Shown here in pieces: positions 9,301 through 17,161 of a stretch of 64,000 nt of DNA. Below the pieces are notes generated by a model. That model saw only the letters and a list, made by a program, of their open reading frames with translations, ran no database searches and was not told the DNA's origin. The translations under genes and the position numbers were made by a program. Every line of letters starts with the position of its first letter. Position 1 is the stretch's first letter. The stretch is from JAPOUP01 sp965221405 (GTDB lineage Bacteria; Pseudomonadota; Alphaproteobacteria; Rhodobacterales; Rhodobacteraceae): NCBI GenBank assembly GCA_965221405.1, contig CBDCSE010000002.1, forward strand, positions 2,108,001 through 2,172,000, given 5' to 3'.

Positions 9301-9893
9301 TAGACGGCAAGGCCGTGCGCAGCGCGGAACTCCTTCAGGAGACACTGAAAACGGTTGAAGTGGCTTATCAGAACCTCGAGAGCGTCGAGCTCGGTGTCAC
9401 GACTGTCGACCATTATTTCGATACGCTCGGTGGGATAAGCCGTGCGGTAAGGCGCGCCCGCGGGCAGGAGGCGGCGGTCTATGTCAGTGACCAGACGCGT
9501 GGTTCGGGCAAGATCCGCACGCTCGCGGACCAGATTGCGCTGGAGACCAGGTCGCGAAGCCTGAACCCGCGCTTTTACGAGCCGCTGCTGAACCACGGTG
9601 CCGAAGGCGTGCGCCAGATCGAGGCCCATCTATCCAATACGCTTGGCTGGTCAGCGACCACGGGTGCGGTCCAGCCCTGGGTCTATACGCGCCTGTCCGA
9701 AACATTCGTTCTGGACGAGACCATGCGCGACCGGCTCGCCGAACTGAATCCGGTCGCTTCGTCGAGGATGGCAAACAGGCTGCTGGAAGCCTCGGACCGC
9801 GCCTACTGGACACCGGATGAAGGTACGCTCGCCGCGTTGAGGAATGCCGCCGATGCGCTCGAAGACCGCGTCGAGGGCGTAATGGCGGAATGA
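6336..9893 (+). CDS. bchH: Magnesium chelatase large subunit BchH
   Basis: Porphyrin-binding subunit of Mg-chelatase, which inserts Mg2+ into protoporphyrin IX at the branch from haem. About 1185 residues, CobN/BchH family. Typical stretches include HFGMHGALEFMPGKQ (near residue 600) and GSDNIKTDGCPIGQ. BchI and BchD, its partners, are not in the window. The frame is open from 6324 (TTG). I chose the ATG at 6336, which overlaps the bchB end by 29 bp; a GTG at 6366 is an alternative, and neither has a strong ribosome-binding site. Confidence 0.96.
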   Translation: MRRRPILRDEVTISGEAAPYSVVVITLDFHAAGPIEKAARRLCRDFPGLTVSVHAAAEWAEAPGKLEAAVRAVETGDIVVTSLLFLEEHVAPILPALTARRRNCDAMVGIISDPAIVHTTLLGDLDMGAPSSGTMKLLRRLRGSSKSSAADGKRKMRFLRRLPLILRYIPGKAQDLRTWFLTMQYWLASSDENVERMIRLLISRHSRNPHWRGGMVAAPEVYPDTGLYHPDLAGRITSDPRELPDVKAPLGTVGLVMMRSYVISSDTAHYDAVIRALEARGLRVIPAFAGGLDARPAIDAFFRDGKGPRIDALLSLTGFSLVGGPAYNDNDAAIGVLKSLDIPYIAAHPLEFQTIEQWEASPQGLGPIETTMLIALPELDGATAPTVFAGRQGEEASSDRAMAPSAERVERLADRVLKQVRLRRSKPGDRRLAIILFGFPPNAGAAGTAAYLDVFRSLFNTLHALRRDGYDLVPPETVEELRNLVLGGNAMTYGQDANVAAEVPADRIVEQTPWLEEIEEVWGPAPGRAQSDGRSVFILGHRFGNVFVGVQPAFGYEGDPMRLLFEKGFAPTHAFVQFYLWLRNVFGADAILHFGMHGALEFMPGKQTGLGASCWPDRLIGDLPNIYLYAANNPSEATLAKRRTAAVTVSHLTPPLASAGLYKGLAELKHSLTRWRELPPDDDGERTGLEELISEQAEAVDLGGHCPEDLWLRVLETEDALIPDGLHVVGDALSPEARERYLSLASEADISARDRVEAALREDTEIPALLRALSGRFTAPVPGGDLIRNADIVPTGRNIHAFDPFRMPTEYACRDGARQAALLLRKHRKLPRSVALVLWGSDNIKTDGCPIGQALALIGAKPRFDSFGRLSGADLVPLEELGRPRIDVVLTLSGIFRDLLPLQTRLLADAALKAATADEPEHRNYIRAHTLAHMERTGCTMQQAALRVFSNAEGAYGSNVNHLVDSSAFGDEDELADAYQARKCYAYGIDGKAVRSAELLQETLKTVEVAYQNLESVELGVTTVDHYFDTLGGISRAVRRARGQEAAVYVSDQTRGSGKIRTLADQIALETRSRSLNPRFYEPLLNHGAEGVRQIEAHLSNTLGWSATTGAVQPWVYTRLSETFVLDETMRDRLAELNPVASSRMANRLLEASDRAYWTPDEGTLAALRNAADALEDRVEGVMAE

Positions 9894-9906
9894 CAGGAGA
9901 ATCTCC

Positions 9907-10803
9907 ATGAGTCCACTGGATGACTTGACCTTCCGTAGAGGTGAGGATGGTGAGGGATCGGTGCAGGTCCATCAGGATCCATCAGCCAGAATCGAGGGCG
10001 CCAAGGTCTTCTCGGTCTACGGAAAGGGCGGGATCGGCAAGTCGACGACGTCCTCAAATCTCTCGGCGGCCTTCGCCAGTTTAGGCAGGCGTGTCCTACA
10101 GATCGGATGCGATCCGAAGCACGATTCAACCTTTACGCTTACCGGGCATCTGCAGCCCACGGTCATCGACATCCTGAAGGAAGTCGATTTCCACGCGGAG
10201 GAGCTCCGCCCGGAGGACTTCATGACCAAGGGTTGGGGCGATGTGATGTGCGTGGAGGCGGGTGGGCCGCCGGCAGGCACCGGTTGTGGCGGTTACGTCG
10301 TGGGCCAGACGGTGAAGCTGCTGAAACAGCATCATATGCTTGAGGACACCGATGTCGTGATCTTCGATGTATTGGGTGACGTGGTCTGCGGCGGGTTCGC
10401 GGCCCCCCTGCAGCATGCCGACCGCGCCGTGATCGTCACCGCCAATGATTTCGATTCCATATATGCGATGAACAGGATCATCGCGGCGGTGCAGGCGAAG
10501 TCGGCGAATTACAAGGTCAGACTCGCGGGTTGCGTCGCGAACCGGTCGAAAGACACCGATGAGGTCGACCGCTACTGCGGTACGGTCGGGTTCAGGCGAA
10601 TCTCACACATGCCTGACGTGGATGCGATCCGGCGATCGAGGCTCAAGAAAAAGACGCTCTTCGAGATGGACGACGACGACGACATCCTTCGCTGCCGCGC
10701 CGAGTACATCCGCCTTGCAGAAACCCTGTGGAACGGTACCGAACCATTGGCGCCCGAGCCGATGAAGGACCGCGACATCTTCGAACTTCTGGGATTCGAC
10801 TGA
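9907..10803 (+). CDS. bchL: Dark-operative protochlorophyllide reductase ATPase BchL
   Basis: NifH-like homodimeric iron-sulphur ATPase that passes electrons to BchNB. 298 residues. P-loop YGKGGIGKSTTSSN near residues 38-51; cluster ligands are in GTGCGGYV and DVVCGGF. A non-conserved N-terminal extension of about 30 residues is normal for the family. AGGAGA lies before the ATG. It sits 13 bp downstream of bchH in the same operon. The sequence distinguishes it clearly from the paralogue BchX further downstream. Confidence 0.98.
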   Translation: MSPLDDLTFRRGEDGEGSVQVHQDPSARIEGAKVFSVYGKGGIGKSTTSSNLSAAFASLGRRVLQIGCDPKHDSTFTLTGHLQPTVIDILKEVDFHAEELRPEDFMTKGWGDVMCVEAGGPPAGTGCGGYVVGQTVKLLKQHHMLEDTDVVIFDVLGDVVCGGFAAPLQHADRAVIVTANDFDSIYAMNRIIAAVQAKSANYKVRLAGCVANRSKDTDEVDRYCGTVGFRRISHMPDVDAIRRSRLKKKTLFEMDDDDDILRCRAEYIRLAETLWNGTEPLAPEPMKDRDIFELLGFD

Positions 10804-10891
10804 CGGTGGCCGGCCATGACGTAACCAAGGGGTGCGCCTCCCGGTGCCGCGGTCTCCGAGCGGGAGCCGCGTCGTTATCCGGGTGCTTCGC

Positions 10892-11563
10892 ATGACGTAT
10901 GAAGCCACCCTCTCGCGTGTCGAAACCTATTTCGACCGAACCGCGACGCGCACCTGGGAACGTCTTACCAGCGATGCGCCGGTGAGTTCCATACGTGAGA
11001 CCGTCCGGCGCGGCCGTGATCGGATGCGTGAACTCATGCTCTCGCGTTTACCCGGGGATCTGACCGGGGCGCGTGTGCTGGATGCGGGCTGCGGGGCGGG
11101 GCAGATGACCGCCGAGCTCGCCGGGCGCGGGGCCGATGTGGTGGCGGCCGACATATCGCCCTCGCTTGTCGGAATCGCGCGCCGCCGCCTTGACGGGCGC
11201 CACCGTGGGCGCGTGCGGTTTTTTGTGGGTGACATGCTCTCTCGGGATCTGGGTGAATTCGACCATGTGGTGGCGATGGACAGCCTGATCTACTATGATG
11301 CGGCGGACATCCTTGCGGCACTTGGGGATCTTGGAGAGCGAACCCGCGACAACATCGTTTTCTCCGTCGCGCCAAGGACACCGTTTCTGGTGTTCATGTG
11401 GCGCGTCGGCAGGCTCTTTCCGCGATCCGAGCGGTCCCCTGCCATTGTTCCACATTCGGCGCGGCGTCTGTCGGCACTTATCGCGGGCACGGGCGGAATC
11501 TCGACTGTCGGCCGCGTGACCGGTGGATTCTATTTTTCCGAAGCGCTGGAGTATCGGGCGTGA
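10892..11563 (+). CDS. bchM: Magnesium-protoporphyrin O-methyltransferase BchM
   Basis: SAM-dependent methylation of the Mg-protoporphyrin IX C13 propionate, the step after Mg chelation. 223 residues with motif I VLDAGCGAGQMT near residue 66 and a following acidic loop VVAADISPS. The frame is open from 10832, but the extra N-terminal residues do not resemble the family. MTYEATLSRVETYFD at 10892 is the usual BchM start. The stop overlaps the lhaA GTG start (GTGA). Confidence 0.95.
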   Translation: MTYEATLSRVETYFDRTATRTWERLTSDAPVSSIRETVRRGRDRMRELMLSRLPGDLTGARVLDAGCGAGQMTAELAGRGADVVAADISPSLVGIARRRLDGRHRGRVRFFVGDMLSRDLGEFDHVVAMDSLIYYDAADILAALGDLGERTRDNIVFSVAPRTPFLVFMWRVGRLFPRSERSPAIVPHSARRLSALIAGTGGISTVGRVTGGFYFSEALEYRA

Positions 11564-12999
11564 CCTTCCTGCAGGCGCACGGGCTGAAGAACCTCGGGAC
11601 CAGGTTCATGCCGTTCTCGGACGCGGCCAGCGACGCGCTGCCGATGGGAGAGCTTCTCCGCCTTTCGCTCTTTCAGGTTTCGGTCGGAATGGCCACTGTT
11701 ATGCTTCTGGGGACGCTGAACCGCGTGATGATCGTGGAGCTTGGCGTACCGGCGATGATCGTCGCGGTCATGATTGCCCTGCCGGTCCTCATCGCTCCCT
11801 TCCGCGCCGTTCTGGGATTTCGTTCAGACACCTATCGCAGCGCGATCGGCTGGAAACGCATCCCCTATCTCTGGTTCGGCTCGCTCTGGCAGATGGGAGG
11901 GCTTGCGGTGATGCCTTTCGCCCTCCTCGTTCTGGGCGGCGATCCGGTTCATGACGTTCCCTTCGCGGGGGAGGTGCTGGCCGCGCTCGCTTTCCTGATG
12001 ACCGGGCTTGGGCTGCACATGACCCAGACCGCCGGTCTTGCCCTGGCCTCCGACCGCGCGACGGAAGAGACGCGCCCGCGTGTCGTCGCGCTTCTTTATG
12101 TCATGTTCCTGACGGGCATGGGGGTATCGGCATTGCTCGTGGGCTGGTTTCTGCGCGACTTCGATCCGATTCGTCTGGTAAGGGTCGTCCAGGGCGTGGC
12201 GCTCGCGGGCCTCGTTCTGAACCTCGTCGCGCTCTGGAAACAGGAGCATGTGACTCCAATGACCCGGCAGGAGCGCCTGACGCCGCGCCCGCGGTTTTCC
12301 GATGCGTGGAACGATTTTCTGGACGGCGGTCAGGCGGGGCGGCTCCTGGTCACCGTTTTCCTTGGCACCATGGCCTTCAACATGCAGGACGTGCTGCTGG
12401 AGCCCTACGGCGGTGAGGTTCTGGGCCTTTCGGTTTCGGCGACGACACTGCTGACGGCCGTATGGGCGGGTGGCGCACTTCTGGGCTTCGGGTTCGCGGC
12501 CCGCAGACTTGGCGCCGGGGCCTGCCATTTCCGCCTCGCGGCCTCAGGGCTTCTGGTCGGACTCGCCGCGTTCCCGGCAGTGATCCTCTCGGCGCCGTTC
12601 GGTTCGCCGGCACTCTTCTTTTTCGGCGCGTGGCTGATCGGTCTCGGTGGTGGCCTGTTCGCCGTCGCCACGCTGACAGCGGCCATGGCGTTACCGTCCG
12701 ACGGGCTTTCGGGCCGCGGCCTCGCGCTCGGCGCGTGGGGCGCCGCGCAGGCAACGGCGGTCGGGGTGTCGATCGCCATTGGAGGCGCGCTCCGGGATGT
12801 GGTCACCGCTCAGGCCGTTACCGGGCGTCTCGGTGAAGCGCTGGCCTCTCCGGTTACCGGCTATTCCGTTGTCTATCACGTTGAGATAGCGCTTATTTTC
12901 GTGACTCTCGCCGTTCTGGGACCCCTCGTCCGGCGATCCTTCCGTCCTGAGACAAAAGCCGGATCAAATGGAATCGGTCTGGCCGACTTCCCTACGTGA
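11560..12999 (+). CDS. lhaA: Light-harvesting 1 assembly protein LhaA (PucC family)
   Basis: Major-facilitator-like membrane protein needed for LH1 assembly. 479 residues with about 12 hydrophobic segments; conserved stretches include LGFRSDTYRSAIGWKRIPY and LHMTQTAGLALASDRA. The open frame begins at 11398 in the bchM region. The GTG at 11560, overlapping the bchM stop, gives the family start TFLQAHGLKNLGTRFMPF. It lies directly upstream of puhA, the conserved position of lhaA (as opposed to pucC beside puc genes). Confidence 0.95.
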   Translation: MTFLQAHGLKNLGTRFMPFSDAASDALPMGELLRLSLFQVSVGMATVMLLGTLNRVMIVELGVPAMIVAVMIALPVLIAPFRAVLGFRSDTYRSAIGWKRIPYLWFGSLWQMGGLAVMPFALLVLGGDPVHDVPFAGEVLAALAFLMTGLGLHMTQTAGLALASDRATEETRPRVVALLYVMFLTGMGVSALLVGWFLRDFDPIRLVRVVQGVALAGLVLNLVALWKQEHVTPMTRQERLTPRPRFSDAWNDFLDGGQAGRLLVTVFLGTMAFNMQDVLLEPYGGEVLGLSVSATTLLTAVWAGGALLGFGFAARRLGAGACHFRLAASGLLVGLAAFPAVILSAPFGSPALFFFGAWLIGLGGGLFAVATLTAAMALPSDGLSGRGLALGAWGAAQATAVGVSIAIGGALRDVVTAQAVTGRLGEALASPVTGYSVVYHVEIALIFVTLAVLGPLVRRSFRPETKAGSNGIGLADFPT

Positions 13000-13019
13000 G
13001 GCGCTGAAAGGAAACGATC

Positions 13020-13784
13020 ATGCATAATGCCTTCTTCGCGAACTTCGATCTGGCCAGCCTGGCGATCTGGCTGTTCTGGATCTTCTTTGCCCTGCTCGTT
13101 TTCTACCTTCAGCGCGAGAATATGCGCGAGGGTTATCCCCTTGAAGGTGACGATGGAAAGGCCGCCGCCAGTCAGGGGCCGTTCGCGATGCCTTCCGACA
13201 AGAGCTTCGTCCTGCCGCACGGACGTGGCTCGCTTGTCGTGCCGTCAGGCCAGAAGCCGGAGCGTGGAAACCTCGCCCTGCGCAAGACATCGGCGGGAAG
13301 CGGCTTTCCGTTGGAGCCGACCGGAAACCCGATGACGGACGGCGTCGGGCCTGCCTCATGGGCGCTACGTCGTGATGAGCCGGAACTCGACGCGAGGGGG
13401 AATCCGAAAATCGTTCCGCTGGGCCATGCCGCCGATTTCTTCGTATCCGCAGGCATTGACCCGAGGGGAATGCCAGTGATCTCCGGTGACAGGATGAAAG
13501 TCGGCAAGGTTTCCGACATGTGGATCGACGAGCCCGAGCATCTGGTCCGGTATCTGGAAATCGATCTCGACAGCGGAGCGGGCCGGCGCCTCGTGCCAAT
13601 GGGCATGGTGCGGATCTGGTTCGGCAAGGTGCTGGTCCAGTCCATCTACGCCGACCATTTCGGCGATGTGCCTGTCACGGCCTCGTCGGAGCGGATCACC
13701 CTGCTTGAGGAAGAGCGCATCTGCGCCTATTACGGCGGCGGATATCTTTACGCCTCGAAGCACCGTTTCGAGCCGCAGATCTGA
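13020..13784 (+). CDS. puhA: Photosynthetic reaction centre H subunit PuhA
   Basis: Single-span H subunit that caps the reaction-centre L/M core on the cytoplasmic side. 254 residues. One N-terminal membrane helix (about 12-30, LAIWLFWIFFALLVFYLQ) is followed by QRENMREGYPLE, then a soluble beta-rich domain ending with ITLLEEERICAYYGGGYLYA. AAAGGAAA precedes the ATG. It lies between lhaA and puhB, as in other Rhodobacterales. Confidence 0.98.
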   Translation: MHNAFFANFDLASLAIWLFWIFFALLVFYLQRENMREGYPLEGDDGKAAASQGPFAMPSDKSFVLPHGRGSLVVPSGQKPERGNLALRKTSAGSGFPLEPTGNPMTDGVGPASWALRRDEPELDARGNPKIVPLGHAADFFVSAGIDPRGMPVISGDRMKVGKVSDMWIDEPEHLVRYLEIDLDSGAGRRLVPMGMVRIWFGKVLVQSIYADHFGDVPVTASSERITLLEEERICAYYGGGYLYASKHRFEPQI

Positions 13785-13794
13785 GGTGTGCGCT

Positions 13795-14430
13795 ATGGAC
13801 GGAAAGTTCATCAAGGAGCCGATCGAGGGACTGCCGGATCTCCCGCCTGAAGGGGAGCGCATCCTTTGGCAGGGCCGCCCCGACTGGTGGGCACTGACCA
13901 AATCCGCGCTGGCGTTCTGGTGGGTCGCTGGCTATTTCGCGCTGCTTGCGCTCTGGCGTTTCCTCTCGGTTGTCGATCACATGCCGCTTCCGCAGGCCAT
14001 TGGCGCTTCGGTTCCCCTTCTGGTTCTCGGCATGATCGTGGGAGCGCTGCTGCTTCTGACCGCGTTCATACAGGCCCGCGCGACCGTCTATACACTTACC
14101 GACCGCCGGGTCGCCATGCGCATAGGGGCGGCACTGACCGTCACGCTCAACCTGCCATATACCCGGATCGGCAGTGCGGATCTCGATCTTCGGGATGACG
14201 GCACCGGTACCATCGCCTTCTCGACCGTCGGTGATACGCGGCTAGGCTATCTCGTGCTCTGGCCACATGTCCGGCCCTGGCACATTCACGCCAAACCGGC
14301 GCTTCGATGCATACCGGAGGCCCGTCGGGTGGCGGACATGATCGCCGCGGCCGCGACGGCGCACATCACGACGCCGCGGATCTCGCGTCGCCCGGGAACG
14401 GTCCCGGTGGCGACGATGGCCGCGCGTTAG
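13795..14430 (+). CDS. puhB: Photosynthetic complex assembly protein PuhB
   Basis: Membrane protein that helps assemble the reaction centre in purple bacteria. 211 residues, with a PH-like region after two or more membrane helices (about 33-100). The stretch GERILWQGRPDWW near residue 20 is typical of PuhB. The frame is open from 13666, but the ATG at 13795, with GAGGTG 6 nt upstream, gives the normal start. 10 bp downstream of puhA; 11 bp before puhC. Confidence 0.93.
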   Translation: MDGKFIKEPIEGLPDLPPEGERILWQGRPDWWALTKSALAFWWVAGYFALLALWRFLSVVDHMPLPQAIGASVPLLVLGMIVGALLLLTAFIQARATVYTLTDRRVAMRIGAALTVTLNLPYTRIGSADLDLRDDGTGTIAFSTVGDTRLGYLVLWPHVRPWHIHAKPALRCIPEARRVADMIAAAATAHITTPRISRRPGTVPVATMAAR

Positions 14431-14441
14431 GAGTGCAGGAA

Positions 14442-14942
14442 ATGTCAGATTACGCCACAGGATGCGTTTATTCCGATCAGGACAGGATGCTGCCCCGCAG
14501 TCTGGTTGGCGGTATGCTGGTACTTGTCTGCGCTGTGCTGGCACTCGTCACTTTCGCGCGTGTGACCGACCGGCCGCTCGAAAGCGTGCCTCCGGTCTCT
14601 CCCGTCATTGCCGAGGCCCGGCTTCTTCTGAATTCCGACGCCGCTTCGGGCGCCGTCGCCGTGAGTGACATTGCCGGCGCACCAATCGCCGACCTTTCGC
14701 CCGAAGAGGGTGGCTTCATCGCCGGCGTCCACCGTGTGATCCTGCGGGAACGTGTCAGGCATCGCGTGAGCCTTGACAGCCCGCTGGTTCTCCAGGCTTT
14801 CGTGAATGGCCGTATGGCCATTACCGATCCCGAGACCGGCTGGCGCGCTGACCTCATGGGTTTCGGTTCCGACAACGCGAACGCATTCGCTCGTTTGCTG
14901 GCACATACGCAGAAAGGGAACGAACCCAGATGGGAATACTGA
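14442..14942 (+). CDS. puhC: Photosynthetic complex assembly protein PuhC
   Basis: Protein required for normal reaction-centre/LH1 organisation. 166 residues: a short cytoplasmic N-terminus, one membrane helix (about 20-40, SLVGGMLVLVCAVLALVTF), then a periplasmic domain. The conserved C-terminal region has GFGSDNANAFARLL. The ATG at 14442 follows AGGAGTGCAGGAA, which overlaps the puhB stop. The 3' end overlaps the next small gene by 13 bp. Confidence 0.92.
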   Translation: MSDYATGCVYSDQDRMLPRSLVGGMLVLVCAVLALVTFARVTDRPLESVPPVSPVIAEARLLLNSDAASGAVAVSDIAGAPIADLSPEEGGFIAGVHRVILRERVRHRVSLDSPLVLQAFVNGRMAITDPETGWRADLMGFGSDNANAFARLLAHTQKGNEPRWEY

Positions 14943-15226
14943 CGAGGGAAATCGAGAAAGCCCCGTGCACTGTCGAGGTCTCGCATTGCTTCGACAGTCT
15001 CCACGCGCATGTCCGTTTCGACAACGGCGCGGTTGTCCATCCGGGTGATGAGGTGCAGGTAGAGGGTCCGGAGATAATGGCGCCCTTCGGCGCGGTCGTG
15101 CGTGAGGAGCGGACCGCGACCATCATCCGGGCCTCGAAGCTCGAGCGGCTCTGGACCCGTCTCACCGGAGATCTGGAGATCATGGAGCTGTGTGAGTTTT
15201 CCTTCTCGGAGGAGGTGACGCTATGA
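14930..15226 (+). CDS. Conserved small protein of the puh-acsF region, function unknown
   Basis: 98 residues without a signal peptide or membrane helix. I recognise it only as the small protein commonly found between puhC and acsF in phototrophic alphaproteobacteria. It begins MGILTREIEKAP and has a compact beta-rich middle (residues about 22-60) with PGDEVQVEGP and PFGAVVREERTATIIRAS, followed by LERLWTRLTGDLE. It overlaps puhC by 13 bp and acsF by 4 bp (ATGA), so it is certainly co-translated. Position suggests a role near the oxidative cyclase or assembly, but no function can be read from the sequence. Confidence 0.85.
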   Translation: MGILTREIEKAPCTVEVSHCFDSLHAHVRFDNGAVVHPGDEVQVEGPEIMAPFGAVVREERTATIIRASKLERLWTRLTGDLEIMELCEFSFSEEVTL

Positions 15227-16350
15227 ACGTACTTGCCGGGCACACCGCCGACGCGACCACCGTTGAGGAAGGTCTTGCCATTCAGGAAGCGCAGGACAGG
15301 ATCTACGACAACGAGATGGCGACCGAAACCGCGATGCAGAACACACTTCTGACTCCGCGGTTCTACACCACGGATTTCGACGAGCTGGACGCGGTTGACG
15401 TCGATCCAGTGCGCGAGGACTGGGACCAGTTGATCGAACGTATGCTTTCCGATCCAAACAAGGGTCATTTCAAGAAGAACGAGGACTGGGATCATGTCGA
15501 CTGGGAAGGGATGGACCCTCAGCTCAGGAAAGAGTTCATCGACTTCCTGATCTCATCATGCACAGCCGAATTTTCCGGCTGCGTGCTCTATAAGGAGATG
15601 AAACGCCGGGGTACCAACAGAGACATCACCCAGCTCTTCCAGCTCATGGCCCGGGACGAGGCGCGTCATGCCGGTTTCATCAACGACGCGCTCCGCGAGG
15701 CTGGGCTCAGGGTCAACCTGGGGTTCCTGACCCAGAAGAAAAAATACACATATTTCAGGCCAAAGTTCATTTACTACGCGACATATCTCTCGGAGAAGAT
15801 CGGTTACGCCCGATACATCACCATATACCGGCATCTGGAGGCGAATCCCGAGCATCGGTTCCACCCGATCTTCAAGTGGTTCAGGGAATGGTGCAATGAC
15901 GAGTTCAACCATGGCGAGGCCTTCGCGCTTCTCATGAAGACCGACCCCAGGCTCACGCGTGGCGTCAACCTGTGGTGGATTAAATTCTTCCTCACCGCTG
16001 TCTACGCCACCATGTATATCCGGGATCACCAACGGCCGGCGTTTCACGCGGCACTGGGTGTCGACCCCGACTGGTATGCGCATGAGGTCTTCACCAAGAC
16101 ATCCAAGCTGAGCGAGCAGATTTTCCCGATCACGCTCGACATCGACCATCCGCGCTGGCACCGGACCCTTGACCGTCTGCACCATGCCAATGTGGACATC
16201 GCGAAGGCCCGGGAAGCTGGTGGTGTCGGCGGTCGCCTTGGCCGGATCGCCGCATCGGCGCGCGCCGCGCTCGCGTTCGCGGCGCTGTTCACTATTCCGG
16301 TCAGGAGGCACCGCGTGCCCGAAAACACGCGGCTTGAGCCGGTGTATTGA
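15223..16350 (+). CDS. acsF: Aerobic Mg-protoporphyrin monomethyl ester cyclase AcsF
   Basis: Oxygen-dependent diiron cyclase that forms ring E of protochlorophyllide. 375 residues. Ferritin-like diiron motifs are visible: ARDEARHAGF and NDEFNHGEAF, plus an earlier glutamate in SCTAEFSGC. The C-terminus has a hydrophobic stretch. It starts on an ATGA overlap. Its presence means ring E can be made aerobically; the anaerobic cyclase bchE is not in this window, so nothing can be said about anaerobic growth. Confidence 0.97.
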   Translation: MNVLAGHTADATTVEEGLAIQEAQDRIYDNEMATETAMQNTLLTPRFYTTDFDELDAVDVDPVREDWDQLIERMLSDPNKGHFKKNEDWDHVDWEGMDPQLRKEFIDFLISSCTAEFSGCVLYKEMKRRGTNRDITQLFQLMARDEARHAGFINDALREAGLRVNLGFLTQKKKYTYFRPKFIYYATYLSEKIGYARYITIYRHLEANPEHRFHPIFKWFREWCNDEFNHGEAFALLMKTDPRLTRGVNLWWIKFFLTAVYATMYIRDHQRPAFHAALGVDPDWYAHEVFTKTSKLSEQIFPITLDIDHPRWHRTLDRLHHANVDIAKAREAGGVGGRLGRIAASARAALAFAALFTIPVRRHRVPENTRLEPVY

Positions 16351-16354
16351 GCTG

Positions 16355-17161
16355 ATGGCGCCTGCGCTTACAGCCCTTTCGGCGGCATGCCTGATCTGGT
16401 GGCTCTCCACCGGCGTGATCCTCGTGGCGGTTCGCTTGGCGGAGCGTGGCGGACAACGGGCTGGTGTTCTCATGACCTTGGCCGCGCTTCCACTGCTGTT
16501 ATTCGGCGTCTGGGGTCTTTGGAGCTCACTCACCCGGATTACCGTGCAGGGCGCCTACACGGGTTTTCTGGCCGCCTTGGCGCTCTGGGCCTGGTGCGAA
16601 CTGGCTTTCCTGTCCGGTACGGTCACCGGGCCGGTCAGGTCCGTCTGCCCGTCGGGTCTCGGCGGCTGGCGACGTCTGCGGCGTGCCTGGGGCACTGTGG
16701 CGCATCATGAAGTGCTTCTGGCGGTCCTCGTTTTACTGGTGATCGAGGCTTGCTGGAACGCGCCTAACACAGTCGGCATGTGGACGTTGCTCATCCTTTA
16801 CTTTGCCCGTGTCTCGGCCAAACTGAACCTGTTCCTTGGCGTCGCCCATGCGAACACGGAATTCCTGCCCCGCCATCTCTCACATCTCTCCAGCCATTTC
16901 GGCACCGCCCGGCTGAACTGGCTGTTTCCGGTGTCGATAACCTTAATGACGTTTGCCTTCGCCTGCTTTGCCGAGAGGCTGATCGACGCAGGTATACCCG
17001 GTGAGGAAGCGGGTTTCGCGCTCCTTGCGGCGCTTACCGCCCTTGCCCTACTGGAGCATTGGTTTCTCATCCTTCCTTGGCCGGACGCGAAGCTCTGGCG
17101 CTGGATGCTTCCCAAGCCGCACGCTGAAAGCAGAGACAATTGTTACGGAGTGGATCCATGA
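16355..17161 (+). CDS. puhE: Photosynthetic complex assembly protein PuhE (DUF3623 type)
   Basis: Polytopic membrane protein affecting reaction-centre and bacteriochlorophyll production. 268 residues with about seven hydrophobic segments. The family-typical stretch SAKLNLFLGVAHANTEFLP lies in the middle and HWFLILPWPDAKLWRW near the C-terminus. The ATG at 16355 lies 4 bp after the acsF stop. The open frame extends upstream inside acsF, which I discount. The stop overlaps the hemA start (ATGA). Confidence 0.92.
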   Translation: MAPALTALSAACLIWWLSTGVILVAVRLAERGGQRAGVLMTLAALPLLLFGVWGLWSSLTRITVQGAYTGFLAALALWAWCELAFLSGTVTGPVRSVCPSGLGGWRRLRRAWGTVAHHEVLLAVLVLLVIEACWNAPNTVGMWTLLILYFARVSAKLNLFLGVAHANTEFLPRHLSHLSSHFGTARLNWLFPVSITLMTFAFACFAERLIDAGIPGEEAGFALLAALTALALLEHWFLILPWPDAKLWRWMLPKPHAESRDNCYGVDP

